Assembly: GCF_022024235.1 (NCBI RefSeq)
Contig: NZ_CP091799.1
Span: 325,001-389,000, forward strand
Reading direction: 5' to 3'
From: Segatella baroniae B14
Lineage (GTDB): Bacteria; Bacteroidota; Bacteroidia; Bacteroidales; Bacteroidaceae
Length of the DNA: 64,000 nucleotides
Notes under the pieces: generated by a model
Databases searched by the model: none
What the model was told of the DNA's origin: nothing
Seen by the model: only the letters and a program-made list of their open reading frames with translations
Translations under genes and position numbers: made by a program
In this document: positions 1 to 8,437 of the stretch, one piece after another
Position numbering within the stretch: position 1 is the stretch's first letter
Layout: each line of letters opens with the position of its first letter

Positions 1-1
1 T

Positions 2-1216
2 CATTTAGAAAAGAGTAAAGTTATCTATCATGGTAATGAGTGGATGACTGGATTAGGTATACTCTATATTCGTAAATATTTGCCAACGGTTGCTACAATA
101 TTTACTACTCATGCAACAAGTATTGGTCGTAGTATAGCTGGAAACAATAAACCATTATATGAATATTTTTATAATTATAATGGTGACCAGATGGCAAGAG
201 AACTGAATATGGAAAGTAAGCAATCTATTGAAAAGCAAACAGCACTGTATGTTGATTGTTTTACTACAGTAAGTGATATTACAGCTGCAGAATGTAAGCA
301 GCTTTTAGATAAGCCTGTAGATGTCGTATTACCTAATGGATTTGAAAATAATTTTGTACCTAAGGGTAGTGCTTTTACTTCCGCTCGATTGAAAGCTCGT
401 AAAAGACTATTGAAGATTGCAAATGCTTTGACCGGTGATCATTTTGATAAGGATACGATGATTATATCTACGAGTGGACGTTATGAGTTTAGAAACAAGG
501 GTATAGATGTCTTTATCGAGTCTATGAACCGATTACGCCATTCTGTATCGTTAAATCATAAAGTCGTAGCGTTTTTGATGGTGCCAGGTTGGGTTGCAGA
601 TGCTCGAGAAGACTTGGTAGAGCGTTTGAGAGCTGATCATGAATTTGATACAGCACTTGATAATCCTCGTATTACTCATAATCTTTATAATTTTAATGAA
701 GATCGCGTGTTGTCTATGATGGATTATCTGGATATGCATAATTGTAAGGACGATCAAGTTAAGGTTATTTTTATTCCAACTTATCTTGTTGGTAATGATG
801 GAATTGTTAATATGCCTTATTATGATGTAATATTGGGTAATGATTTGTGTGTTTATCCGTCTTATTATGAACCATGGGGCTATACACCTTTGGAATCTGT
901 CGCTTTTAAAGTTCCTTGTATTACTACAGATTTGGCAGGTTTTGGTTTGTGGGCTAATAAAGTCAAGGGTACTTATAGTGAGATTGAAGATGGCGCAAAG
1001 GTAATACATCGTACTGATTCTAATTATTCAGACGTTGTTGATACGATAAAATGTACTATTGAAAAATATTCGCACATGTCAGCTCAAGAAGTAAAAAAGT
1101 GCAGGGAGCATGCTGATAAGCTTTCGAAGAAGGCACTTTGGAGCAAATTTATAGCCTATTATGAAACGGCTTATGATTTTGCTTTGAAAGCTGCTAATAA
1201 GAGAAATGAAAATTGA
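2..1216 (+). CDS. Glycogen synthase, GT3 family (5' end cut by window)
   Basis: The reading frame is open from the first bases, so the N-terminus lies outside the window; the ATG at 44 is internal. The protein is a GT-B glucosyltransferase that elongates storage glucan from a nucleotide sugar. The family call rests on the segment GRYEFRNKGIDVFIESMNRL and on the donor-site segment YYEPWGYTPLES with its two spaced glutamates, both typical of the GT3 (fungal/animal-like) glycogen synthases found in Bacteroidales rather than bacterial GlgA. An alpha-glucan phosphorylase follows 32 bp downstream on the same strand, so synthesis and breakdown are probably co-transcribed. The donor (UDP- or ADP-glucose) cannot be read from this fragment. 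Confidence 0.9.
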   Translation, partial: HLEKSKVIYHGNEWMTGLGILYIRKYLPTVATIFTTHATSIGRSIAGNNKPLYEYFYNYNGDQMARELNMESKQSIEKQTALYVDCFTTVSDITAAECKQLLDKPVDVVLPNGFENNFVPKGSAFTSARLKARKRLLKIANALTGDHFDKDTMIISTSGRYEFRNKGIDVFIESMNRLRHSVSLNHKVVAFLMVPGWVADAREDLVERLRADHEFDTALDNPRITHNLYNFNEDRVLSMMDYLDMHNCKDDQVKVIFIPTYLVGNDGIVNMPYYDVILGNDLCVYPSYYEPWGYTPLESVAFKVPCITTDLAGFGLWANKVKGTYSEIEDGAKVIHRTDSNYSDVVDTIKCTIEKYSHMSAQEVKKCREHADKLSKKALWSKFIAYYETAYDFALKAANKRNEN

Positions 1217-1248
1217 TTTTAGAGATATAATTACTAATAGAACAAATT

Positions 1249-3810
1249 ATGAAAATTAAAGCAGATTATGCTAATGAGCCTCAATGGAAGCAATTGACCA
1301 TTAAGTCTCGTCTTCCAGAAGAGCTCAAATGCCTTGATGAGATAGCTCACAATATGTGGTGGGCTTGGAATTACGAAGCTCGTAACCTGTTTAAAAGTCT
1401 TGATGAACCGCTTTATGAGTCTGTAAGTCATAATCCCGTTTTGCTTTTAGACCGTTTAAGTTATGAACGTAAGGAAGCTATTGTTAAGGATAAAAACTTA
1501 ATGAAAAAGGTGAAGGAGGTTTATGATAAGTTCTGTAACTATATGAATGTCAAACCGAATTCAAAGCGTCCTTCTGTTGCATACTTTAGTATGGAATATG
1601 GTCTTAATCAGGTCTTAAAAATTTATTCGGGTGGCCTTGGTATGTTGGCTGGTGACTATTTGAAAGAGGCTTCTGATAGTAATGTGGACTTATGTGCAGA
1701 AGGTTTTCTCTATCGATACGGCTATTTTACACAAACCTTAAATATGGATGGTCAGCAGATTGCAAAGTATGATGCTCAGGATTTTAATTCTCTTCCTATT
1801 GAGCGTGTACTTGATAAAGATGGCAATCCTCTCGTAGTAGATGTACCTTATATGAACTATCAGGTGCATGTTTATGTTTGGGCAGTAAATGTTGGCCGAA
1901 TAAAATTGTATTTACTGGATACTGATAATGAATTAAATTCAGAATATGATAAGCCTATTACACACTCTCTTTATGGTGGTGATTGGGAAAATCGTCTGAA
2001 GCAGGAGATACTTCTTGGTATTGGTGGTATTTTAACTTTGAAAAAGTTAGGTATTAGCAAGCAGATTTATCATTGCAATGAGGGGCATGCAGCTCTTTGT
2101 AACTTACAGCGTCTTTGCGATTATGTAGAGAGTGGGCTTTCCTTTAATCAGGCGATGGAGTTAGTTCGTGCTTCTTCATTATATACAGTACATACACCAG
2201 TTCCTGCAGGGCATGATTATTTTGACGAGCAGTTATTTGGTAAATATATGGGTGGATATCCTCAGAAGTTAGGCATTTCTTGGGATGAATTCATTGGTAT
2301 GGGCCGTTCAAACCCTGATGATCATGGAGAACGTTTCTGTATGTCAACTTTTGCTTGTAATACTTGTCAGGAAGTTAATGGTGTAAGTAAGTTGCATGGT
2401 TGGGTAAGCCAAAAGATGTTTGCTTCTTATTGGAAAGGTTATTTCCCAGAAGAAAACCACGTGGGTTATGTAACTAATGGTGTGCATTTCCCAACTTGGT
2501 GTGCAACAGAGTGGCGTAAGCTTTATGATAAGTATTTTGATGAATCTTTCATGAGTGATCAGAGTAACGAGGATATATGGCATGCTATTTATAATGTTCC
2601 TGATGATGAAATCTGGAATACTCGTATGATTCTGAAGCAAAAACTAGTGAAATATATTCGAGAAAAGTTTACTCAGGCTTGGTTGAAGAATCAGGGTGAT
2701 CCTTCTAGAGTAGTCTCTTTGTTAGAGCGTATCAATCCAAATGCCTTGATGATAGGCTTCTGTCGCCGTTTTGCAACTTATAAGCGTGCACACTTGCTCT
2801 TTACTGACCTTGATCGTCTTTCTAAGATTGTTAATGATCCTGAGCGCCCTGTATTGTTCTTCTTCTCAGGTAAAGCTCATCCAGCTGATGGTGCAGGTCA
2901 AGGCTTGATTAAAAGAATTTTTGAAATTAGTCAGCGTCCTGAATTTTTGGGTAAAATTATTTTCTTGGAAGACTATGATATGCGTTTAGCGCGTCGTTTA
3001 GTTTCAGGTGTAGATATTTGGATGAATACGCCAACCCGTCCTTTGGAAGCATCTGGTACATCTGGTGAAAAAGCTGAGATGAATGGTGTTGTAAATCTAT
3101 CTGTTCTTGACGGATGGTGGGTAGAAGGATATCGTGAAGGTGCTGGTTGGGCTTTACCACAGAAACGTACTTACGAGAATCAGGAATATCAGGATCGTTT
3201 GGATGCTGCAACTATTTATAGCTTACTCGAAAATGATATTATCCCAATGTATTATAGTAAGAACGAAAAGGGGTATAGTGAAGACTGGATTAAAGTTGTA
3301 AAGAATAGTATTGCTACAATTGCTCCTCATTATACGATGAAGCGACAGTTAGACGATTACTATGATAAGTTCTATATTAAAGAGGCAGCTCGCTTCAAGA
3401 AACTTTCAGCTAATGATAATCAGTTGGCTAAGCAAATTGCTTTGTGGAAAGAAACTGTTGCAGAGCGTTGGGATTCTATCCATGTGGTTTCTAAGAATGA
3501 TGAGGTGCTGACTAATGGAGCAGAAACAGGTGTGAAGTACAAATTACAGTATGTTATCGATGAGCAGGGACTTGATGATGCTGTTGGTTTGGAACTTGTA
3601 ACGTTAAATAATGAGCATAGTCATTCTGACCATCAGGTTTATTCTGTTGATGAATTTAAGGTAGTAGGCCATGAAGGTAATAATTATACCTTTGAGGTTG
3701 AAGTAGAACCGAATGAAGCTGGTACTTTCCGTACGGGAGTAAGAATGTTCCCTAAAAATAAGGAATTACCTCATCGTCAGGATTTCTGCTATGTAAAATG
3801 GTTGGATTAA
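1249..3810 (+). CDS. glgP: Alpha-glucan (glycogen) phosphorylase, GT35
   Basis: This 853-residue enzyme releases glucose-1-phosphate from alpha-1,4-glucan. An N-terminal DUF3417-type domain ([17 protein letters not shown], about residues 28-44) precedes the phosphorylase core: [20 protein letters not shown] near residue 110, TNGVHFPTW, and the PLP-lysine segment [14 protein letters not shown] with K608 as the expected Schiff-base lysine. This architecture matches the short maltodextrin-active phosphorylases rather than the E. coli GlgP/MalP form. It lies 32 bp after glycogen synthase and ends before a strong hairpin shared with the convergent prs gene. Confidence 0.95.
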   Translation: MKIKADYANEPQWKQLTIKSRLPEELKCLDEIAHNMWWAWNYEARNLFKSLDEPLYESVSHNPVLLLDRLSYERKEAIVKDKNLMKKVKEVYDKFCNYMNVKPNSKRPSVAYFSMEYGLNQVLKIYSGGLGMLAGDYLKEASDSNVDLCAEGFLYRYGYFTQTLNMDGQQIAKYDAQDFNSLPIERVLDKDGNPLVVDVPYMNYQVHVYVWAVNVGRIKLYLLDTDNELNSEYDKPITHSLYGGDWENRLKQEILLGIGGILTLKKLGISKQIYHCNEGHAALCNLQRLCDYVESGLSFNQAMELVRASSLYTVHTPVPAGHDYFDEQLFGKYMGGYPQKLGISWDEFIGMGRSNPDDHGERFCMSTFACNTCQEVNGVSKLHGWVSQKMFASYWKGYFPEENHVGYVTNGVHFPTWCATEWRKLYDKYFDESFMSDQSNEDIWHAIYNVPDDEIWNTRMILKQKLVKYIREKFTQAWLKNQGDPSRVVSLLERINPNALMIGFCRRFATYKRAHLLFTDLDRLSKIVNDPERPVLFFFSGKAHPADGAGQGLIKRIFEISQRPEFLGKIIFLEDYDMRLARRLVSGVDIWMNTPTRPLEASGTSGEKAEMNGVVNLSVLDGWWVEGYREGAGWALPQKRTYENQEYQDRLDAATIYSLLENDIIPMYYSKNEKGYSEDWIKVVKNSIATIAPHYTMKRQLDDYYDKFYIKEAARFKKLSANDNQLAKQIALWKETVAERWDSIHVVSKNDEVLTNGAETGVKYKLQYVIDEQGLDDAVGLELVTLNNEHSHSDHQVYSVDEFKVVGHEGNNYTFEVEVEPNEAGTFRTGVRMFPKNKELPHRQDFCYVKWLD

Positions 3811-3833
3811 TCTTTGTGTAAAATTATAAATAA

Positions 3834-3873
3834 AAAAGACAGGTCGAATCGTAAAAGAAGCGACCTGTCTTTT
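3834..3873. terminator. Bidirectional terminator between glgP and prs
   Basis: The arms AGACAGGTCG (3837-3846) and CGACCTGTCT (3861-3870) pair perfectly around a 14-nt loop. They are flanked by an A-run on the left and a T-run on the right, so the hairpin can terminate both convergent genes. Confidence 0.9.
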
Positions 3874-3891
3874 AGTTATATCATTACTTAT

Positions 3892-4833
3892 TTATACTAA
3901 GTATTGAGAAGAAATGCTCTGATTATCCTCTACACGACGGATAGTTTCAGCAAACATTTCAGCAATAGAAATCTGCTTAACCTTAGAGCAGCGGTTAGTA
4001 TAAGGGATAGAGTCTGTGAAGATGATTTCTTCCAAAGCAGAGTTCTGAACTCGGTCAGAAGTAGGGCCACTCATTACACAGTGAGATGCAAGAGCACGAA
4101 CAGTTTTAGCACCTGCTTCCTTCATAATGTCAGCAGCTTTAGTAATTGTACCTGCAGTGTCTACCATATCATCAACAATGACAACATTCTTGTCTTTGAC
4201 ATCACCAATAATCTGCATGCTTGCAACTACATTTGCACGAGCACGTGTCTTATTGCAGAGTACAAGTGGGCATCCGAGATACTTAGCATAGGTATTGGCA
4301 CGCTTAGAACCACCAACGTCAGGAGATGCTATAACCAAATCTTTCAATTTCAGGGATTGAACATAAGGGAGCAATACACCAGAAGCATACAAATGGTCGA
4401 CTGGTACATCAAAGAATCCCTGGATTTGATCAGCATGGAGATCCATTGTAATCAATCGGTCAATACCAGCAACACTCAGAAGATCGGCAACAAGTTTAGC
4501 GCCGATGCTAACTCTTGGTTTGTCCTTACGATCTTGACGAGCCCAACCGAAATAAGGAATTACTGCAATGATATGACGCGCAGAAGCTCGTTTTGCGGCA
4601 TCAATCATCAAGAGTAGTTCCATCAAATTGTCTGAATTAGGGAATGTACTCTGTACCAAGAATACGTCGCGTCCACGAATAGATTCTTCGTATGATACGG
4701 CAAATTCACCATCAGAAAACTTGGTTACGACCAAATTACCTAAAGGGCAATTTAGGCTCTGACAAATTTTTTCTGCAAGGTATCTCGAGTTTGTACCTGA
4801 GAATACCAAAAATTTAGAGTTTTGTTCACTCAT
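3892..4833 (-). CDS. prs: Ribose-phosphate pyrophosphokinase (PRPP synthetase)
   Basis: It makes PRPP from ribose-5-phosphate and ATP, the precursor for purines, pyrimidines and histidine; the his genes lie elsewhere in this window. The 313-residue length is normal for class I enzymes. Visible motifs are the N-terminal FSGTNSRYLAEKI, the catalytic flexible loop ARQDRKDKPRVSI (about residues 97-109), DLHADQIQGFF, and the PRPP-binding loop VIVDDMVDTAGT near residue 220. It is transcribed away from the ThiE-like gene's promoter side, 35 bp downstream of that gene. Confidence 0.97.
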   Translation of the reverse strand: MSEQNSKFLVFSGTNSRYLAEKICQSLNCPLGNLVVTKFSDGEFAVSYEESIRGRDVFLVQSTFPNSDNLMELLLMIDAAKRASARHIIAVIPYFGWARQDRKDKPRVSIGAKLVADLLSVAGIDRLITMDLHADQIQGFFDVPVDHLYASGVLLPYVQSLKLKDLVIASPDVGGSKRANTYAKYLGCPLVLCNKTRARANVVASMQIIGDVKDKNVVIVDDMVDTAGTITKAADIMKEAGAKTVRALASHCVMSGPTSDRVQNSALEEIIFTDSIPYTNRCSKVKQISIAEMFAETIRRVEDNQSISSQYLV

Positions 4834-4868
4834 TACCTTAGCGTTTATATTTATTAAAGTGTGATATT

Positions 4869-5477
4869 CTAGCCTATTGCTTTTCTTATTTTGTTGAAAT
4901 GTGAAATAAGTTCTTTAAAATCAGTTTCGCTATGGATATTAAATTTATTCCACAAATCACCGCAAATAACAACTCCTCCAAATCCTAACTCTTTAGCAAA
5001 GCGAATATTCTCAAGGGTCATACCGCCACAGGCGTAAACTTTTTTGTCTATAAGCCCTTTATTCGCAGCATACTCTAGTTGGTTCAACGTAAAAGAAGCC
5101 TTTTGTTGAGGAGCCTCAATTCCGTCGAAAATATTTTTTAGAAAAACATAATTAGTTTTTTTCTTAAGCTCCTTGAGTTGCTCAATATCTGTACACGTTC
5201 TGCTAAATGTACCTTTATATCCACTAGGCAAACTCTCTGTCATTGTATCCAAATGGATTCCTGCCAGATTATATTCCTGTTTCAAATAAAAATGGTTGTG
5301 AACGGTAATCTTCTTATAGAAGTCTTCAGATAGTAAAGATAGCAGGCGCTCTGAATACATTGGTTCAGCATTTGGCTTGTACAAATGTAAGTTATCCATT
5401 CCCTCTTCAAAGAGCGTGGCAAGTATTTTGTCTTCTTCCACAAAGAATGTGGATTTAGTCATTATTACTAGCTTCAT
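4869..5477 (-). CDS. ThiE-like thiamine phosphate synthase family protein
   Basis: This 202-residue TIM-barrel protein resembles the thiamine monophosphate synthase/TenI group. The C-terminal half has YACGGMTLENIRFAKELGFG followed by GGVVICGDLW, the phosphate-binding end of such barrels. Other thi genes are absent, and this family includes members with no proven ThiE activity, so the reaction (HMP-PP plus thiazole phosphate to thiamine phosphate) is only probable. A -7 box at 5500-5507 lies about 22 nt upstream of the ATG. Downstream comes prs after 35 bp, so the two may be co-transcribed. Confidence 0.7.
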   Translation of the reverse strand: MKLVIMTKSTFFVEEDKILATLFEEGMDNLHLYKPNAEPMYSERLLSLLSEDFYKKITVHNHFYLKQEYNLAGIHLDTMTESLPSGYKGTFSRTCTDIEQLKELKKKTNYVFLKNIFDGIEAPQQKASFTLNQLEYAANKGLIDKKVYACGGMTLENIRFAKELGFGGVVICGDLWNKFNIHSETDFKELISHFNKIRKAIG

Positions 5478-5499
5478 CGTCTGTTAATCTTTTCGAGTG

Positions 5500-5507
5500 C
5501 AAAAGTA
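5500..5507 (-). promoter_or_regulatory. Bacteroidetes -7 box for the ThiE-like gene
   Basis: Read leftward, the sequence is TACTTTTG, matching TAnnTTTG, 22 nt upstream of the ATG at 5477. It lies close to, and divergent from, the nspC promoter. Confidence 0.6.
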
Positions 5508-5550
5508 TAAAAAATCTCAGAAATGAGCAATATTATCCATGATAAAAAGC

Positions 5551-5558
5551 TATCTTTG
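5551..5558 (+). promoter_or_regulatory. Bacteroidetes -7 box for nspC
   Basis: TATCTTTG matches TAnnTTTG exactly and is followed by the ATG at 5586. It lies downstream of the most upstream in-frame ATG (5523), which therefore cannot be the start of a transcript initiated here. Confidence 0.7.
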
Positions 5559-5585
5559 CACGATAAAATTAATTTTGGTCAAATT

Positions 5586-6752
5586 ATGAAAGTCAATTTG
5601 GACACGTTTCAACAGATAAATAAACCGGTTTATGTATTAGAAGAACAGAGACTTCGTAACAATTTATCTTTGATTTCAGAGGTAGCACGAACTGGTGGAA
5701 TTGATATTATTCTTGCTTTTAAAGCTTATGCTTTGTGGAAAACTTTTCCTATTTTTCGTGAATATATTCGTGCAACAACTGCGAGTTCTTTAAGTGAAGC
5801 AAAATTAGCTCTTTTGGAATTCGGCAGTAAGGCTCATACGTTTTCTCCTGCTTATACAGATTATGAAATTGACGAAATAGCGCATTGCTCAAGTCATTTA
5901 ACTTTTAATTCTTTGAGTCAGTATCAGAGATATCATCAGAGAGTAAGACAAGCCAATAGTGAAATAAGTTTGGGTATACGAATTAACCCTGAATATTCTG
6001 AAATAGAAACAGATTTATATAATCCTTGTGCACCAGGTACTCGTTTTGGTGTGTCGGCTGATAAATTACCAGAAATATTACCTGAGGATATAGAGGGCTT
6101 TCATTGTCATTGTCATTGTGAAAATGGTTCTGATGTTTTTCAGAGAACATTAACTCATATCGAAGATAAGTTTGCTAAATGGTTTCCTCAAATTAAGTGG
6201 ATAAATTTTGGTGGCGGACATCTTATGACTCGTAAAGATTATGATATACCTTTGCTTATTCAAATTTTAACCGATTTCAAAAAAAAATATCCTAATCTTC
6301 ATGTGATTTTGGAACCTGGTAGTGCTTTTGGTTGGCAAACAGGCTCTTTGGTTTCTCAAGTTGTTGATGTCGTAGAAGATAAGGGGATAAAAACTGCAAT
6401 ATTAAATGTAAGTTTTACCTGTCATATGCCAGATTGTTTGGAGATGCCTTATTGGCCATCTGTTAGAAATGCCAAAGTTATAGAAGGAAGATATGATAAG
6501 TCTATACCTTATTTATACAGACTTGGTGGCAATTCCTGTTTGAGTGGAGATTTTATGGAAAGTTGGCAATTTGATCATGAACTTCAAATCGGTGAAAATA
6601 TTATTTTTGAAGATATGCTTCATTATACGACAGTGAAAACAAATATGTTTAATGGTATTACACATCCTTCAATTGGTATTGTTCATCTTAATGGAGAACT
6701 TGAAATCTTGAAGGATTTCGGTTATGAAGATTATCGTGATAGAATGGATTAA
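5586..6752 (+). CDS. nspC: Carboxynorspermidine decarboxylase
   Basis: A fold-type III PLP decarboxylase that converts carboxy(nor)spermidine to (nor)spermidine, the last step of the dehydrogenase/decarboxylase polyamine route. The start is set at ATG 5586 (388 residues) because a -7 box lies at 5551-5558 and the family begins near FxxxxxPVYVLEEQRLRNN. The PLP lysine is expected in IILAFKAYALW, and EPGSAFGWQTG and GGNSCLSGDF are family motifs. The partner carboxyspermidine dehydrogenase is not in the window. An ATG at 5523 would add 21 residues with no obvious family match. Confidence 0.92.
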   Translation: MKVNLDTFQQINKPVYVLEEQRLRNNLSLISEVARTGGIDIILAFKAYALWKTFPIFREYIRATTASSLSEAKLALLEFGSKAHTFSPAYTDYEIDEIAHCSSHLTFNSLSQYQRYHQRVRQANSEISLGIRINPEYSEIETDLYNPCAPGTRFGVSADKLPEILPEDIEGFHCHCHCENGSDVFQRTLTHIEDKFAKWFPQIKWINFGGGHLMTRKDYDIPLLIQILTDFKKKYPNLHVILEPGSAFGWQTGSLVSQVVDVVEDKGIKTAILNVSFTCHMPDCLEMPYWPSVRNAKVIEGRYDKSIPYLYRLGGNSCLSGDFMESWQFDHELQIGENIIFEDMLHYTTVKTNMFNGITHPSIGIVHLNGELEILKDFGYEDYRDRMD

Positions 6753-6803
6753 TTACCTAAATAAAGCTCTGCTTGATATCAAGTGGAGCTTTATTTAGGT
6801 AAT
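6752..6803 (+). terminator. Long hairpin terminator after nspC
   Basis: An 18-bp perfect stem (6752-6769 with 6786-6803, GAGCTTTATTTAGGTAAT on the right) encloses a second palindrome CTTGATATCAAG (6772-6783). A T-rich tract follows. It begins at the nspC stop codon. Confidence 0.85.
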
Positions 6804-6873
6804 AATTTTAAGATAATAGACGAAATTACTGTATAAAAAAAATATCTATTTTTGAAAAAAAACGATTGAAAAG

Positions 6874-6904
6874 TTTGCTGGTTAAAAAATAATGGTTATC
6901 TTTG
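6874..6904 (+). promoter_or_regulatory. Promoter of the tRNA operon
   Basis: TTTG (6874-6877), a 19-bp spacer and TATCTTTG (6897-6904) form an exact Bacteroidetes housekeeping promoter, 42 bp before the first tRNA. Confidence 0.85.
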
Positions 6905-6946
6905 CAACCGCATTGAGAGAAGTGCTTCTATTTTTATAGAATTTAT

Positions 6947-7019
6947 GCGGAAATAGCTCAGTTGGTAGAGCACAACCTTGCCAAGGTTGGGGTCGCGAGT
7001 TCGAGTCTCGTTTTCCGCT
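6947..7019 (+). tRNA. tRNA-Gly (anticodon GCC), copy 1
   Basis: The 73-nt cloverleaf has acceptor arm GCGGAAA pairing with TTTCCGC and anticodon stem CAACC/GGTTG around loop TTGCCAA, giving GCC. The T-arm is intact. The 3' CCA is not encoded. An identical copy lies at 7277-7349. Confidence 0.97.
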
Positions 7020-7062
7020 CATTTATTGGATAAGACATGAAAGATTTTTCTTTCACGAAAAG

Positions 7063-7144
7063 GCCCAGGTGGCGGAATTGGTAGACGCGCACGTTTCAGG
7101 TGCGTGTGTTTTTCAACGTGCAGGTTCGAGTCCTGTTCTGGGCA
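7063..7144 (+). tRNA. tRNA-Leu (anticodon CAG)
   Basis: Class II tRNA of 82 nt with acceptor GCCCAGG/TCTGGGC, anticodon stem CACGT/GCGTG around loop TTCAGGT (CAG) and a long variable arm. No encoded CCA. Confidence 0.95.
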
Positions 7145-7165
7145 CTTTTTGTTAATTACTTCAAT

Positions 7166-7249
7166 GGAGAGGTGGCGGAATTGGTAGACGCGCTACTTTG
7201 AGGGGGTAGTGTTAATTGTGACGTGGGAGTTCGAGTCTCCTCCTCTTCA
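7166..7249 (+). tRNA. tRNA-Leu (anticodon GAG)
   Basis: Class II tRNA of 84 nt with acceptor GGAGAGG/CCTCTTC, anticodon stem CTACT/GGTAG around loop TTGAGGG (GAG) and a long variable arm. No encoded CCA. It shares the D-arm sequence with the neighbouring tRNA-Leu. Confidence 0.95.
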
Positions 7250-7276
7250 CTAGTAATATGTTTTATCGTTTTTCTT

Positions 7277-7349
7277 GCGGAAATAGCTCAGTTGGTAGAG
7301 CACAACCTTGCCAAGGTTGGGGTCGCGAGTTCGAGTCTCGTTTTCCGCT
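7277..7349 (+). tRNA. tRNA-Gly (anticodon GCC), copy 2
   Basis: Identical over all 73 nt to the copy at 6947-7019, while the flanks differ apart from a base or two. It is the last gene of the tRNA operon, followed by a T-tract hairpin. Confidence 0.97.
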
Positions 7350-7352
7350 CTG

Positions 7353-7400
7353 TTTTCCTTATATCTTTTTCATTTTTCTTGTTTTAAGGAAAATTTTTTT
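7353..7400 (+). terminator. Terminator of the tRNA operon
   Basis: TTTTCCTT (7353-7360) pairs with AAGGAAAA (7386-7393), followed directly by seven T. The loop is long (25 nt), so the call is moderate. Confidence 0.55.
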
Positions 7401-7419
7401 ACTCATTATCTGATTTAAA

Positions 7420-7965
7420 ATGAATTTATATTTAAGATACTTTGATAAAGAGATATTGGTTAGTAGCGTTGATGATGCTATAGGTTTCTTACGTTCTATT
7501 TCAGAAATAGCTCTTGATGAGGAAACTGAAGCAGATATTCGGGAATATGCTGCTAGTGATGTCTTTTTCCCTAAAAGATATAAGGTTCGTCCTCGTGTAT
7601 ATTTTATAGTAATAAAGACAACTGCTGCTAATATGCAGGATTTTAAAGAGAAAAAAGCTATACGACCTGCAGCAGTATCAAATGAGCATAAAGAAATGAA
7701 CAATACAGTAGTAACAAAGTTAACAGAAGAAGTTCCGGGGTGGTATGAAGGATCTTTGGATTTTAAACGTGTAGTAATGATACCGGCTACAGGTAAGCAT
7801 GAATATAGAGATACTCATTTCGTTGCTGATGTAAAGGCTGTATCAGGGCAGGATTGTTATAATCGTATTGTAGAGTATCTTCGTGATCACGTAGATAGTC
7901 GTAGTCAGTTTCCTTCTGCAAAAGGAAAAAATTTCCATTTCAAGTATCTTGGAATGTGGAAGTAA
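7420..7965 (+). CDS. Conserved-looking protein of unknown function
   Basis: I do not recognise a named domain in this 181-residue soluble protein. It has no signal peptide or membrane segment. It opens with MNLYLRYFDKEILVSSVDDA, is acidic in the first third, and ends with an aromatic, basic tail (NFHFKYLGMWK). It lies 31 bp before ssb on the same strand and 19 bp after the tRNA terminator, so it probably heads an ssb-gldE transcript. The position suggests a housekeeping protein of Bacteroidales, but the function is open. Confidence 0.75.
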   Translation: MNLYLRYFDKEILVSSVDDAIGFLRSISEIALDEETEADIREYAASDVFFPKRYKVRPRVYFIVIKTTAANMQDFKEKKAIRPAAVSNEHKEMNNTVVTKLTEEVPGWYEGSLDFKRVVMIPATGKHEYRDTHFVADVKAVSGQDCYNRIVEYLRDHVDSRSQFPSAKGKNFHFKYLGMWK

Positions 7966-7996
7966 TTGTATGAGGTTTTTGCAAATCTGATAAGAG

Positions 7997-8422
7997 ATGA
8001 ATAAAGTAATGCTTATAGGTAATGTCGGTAAAGATCCTGATGTACATTACTATGATGCAGATCAGGCAGTTGCACAATTGCCTTTGGCTACAACCGAAAG
8101 GGGATATACTCTTCAAAATGGTACAGTAGTTCCTGATCATACAGACTGGCATAATCTTGTTTTTTATAGTGGGTTGGCTAAAATAGTAGAGAAATATGTC
8201 CGTAAGGGCGAAAAGCTTTATATTGAGGGCCGAATACGATATCGCAACTATAGTGACCAGCAGGGAAGAAGGCATAATGTAACAGAAATTATTGTTTCTA
8301 ACATGGAAATGCTTTCTGGTCATTCAGAATCTTCAGCTGCTCAGAAACAAACGACATCCGAAACAAAAGCATCTGAGGGGGATCAAATGAAAGATGATAC
8401 CGCTAAAAAATTACCATTTTAA
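7997..8422 (+). CDS. ssb: Single-stranded DNA-binding protein
   Basis: Binds ssDNA in replication and repair. An OB-fold covers roughly residues 1-105 (MNKVMLIGNVGKDPDVHYYD; later VRKGEKLYIEGRIRYRNY). A disordered linker leads to the acidic/hydrophobic tip DDTAKKLPF, a variant of the usual DDDIPF protein-docking tail with basic residues replacing the acidic ones just before the tip. The stop codon is 15 bp before the gldE start, suggesting coupled expression. Confidence 0.95.
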   Translation: MNKVMLIGNVGKDPDVHYYDADQAVAQLPLATTERGYTLQNGTVVPDHTDWHNLVFYSGLAKIVEKYVRKGEKLYIEGRIRYRNYSDQQGRRHNVTEIIVSNMEMLSGHSESSAAQKQTTSETKASEGDQMKDDTAKKLPF

Positions 8423-8437
8423 TGTTATTCAGAAAAC

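Noticed and set aside
3904..4617. 237-codon plus-strand frame
   Set aside because: It is antisense to the clear prs gene; its translation shows no motifs.
6947..7349. Duplicated 73-bp segments as a possible mobile-element or att-site pair
   Set aside because: They are two complete identical tRNA-Gly genes in one operon; only two tRNA-Leu genes lie between them and no integrase is near.
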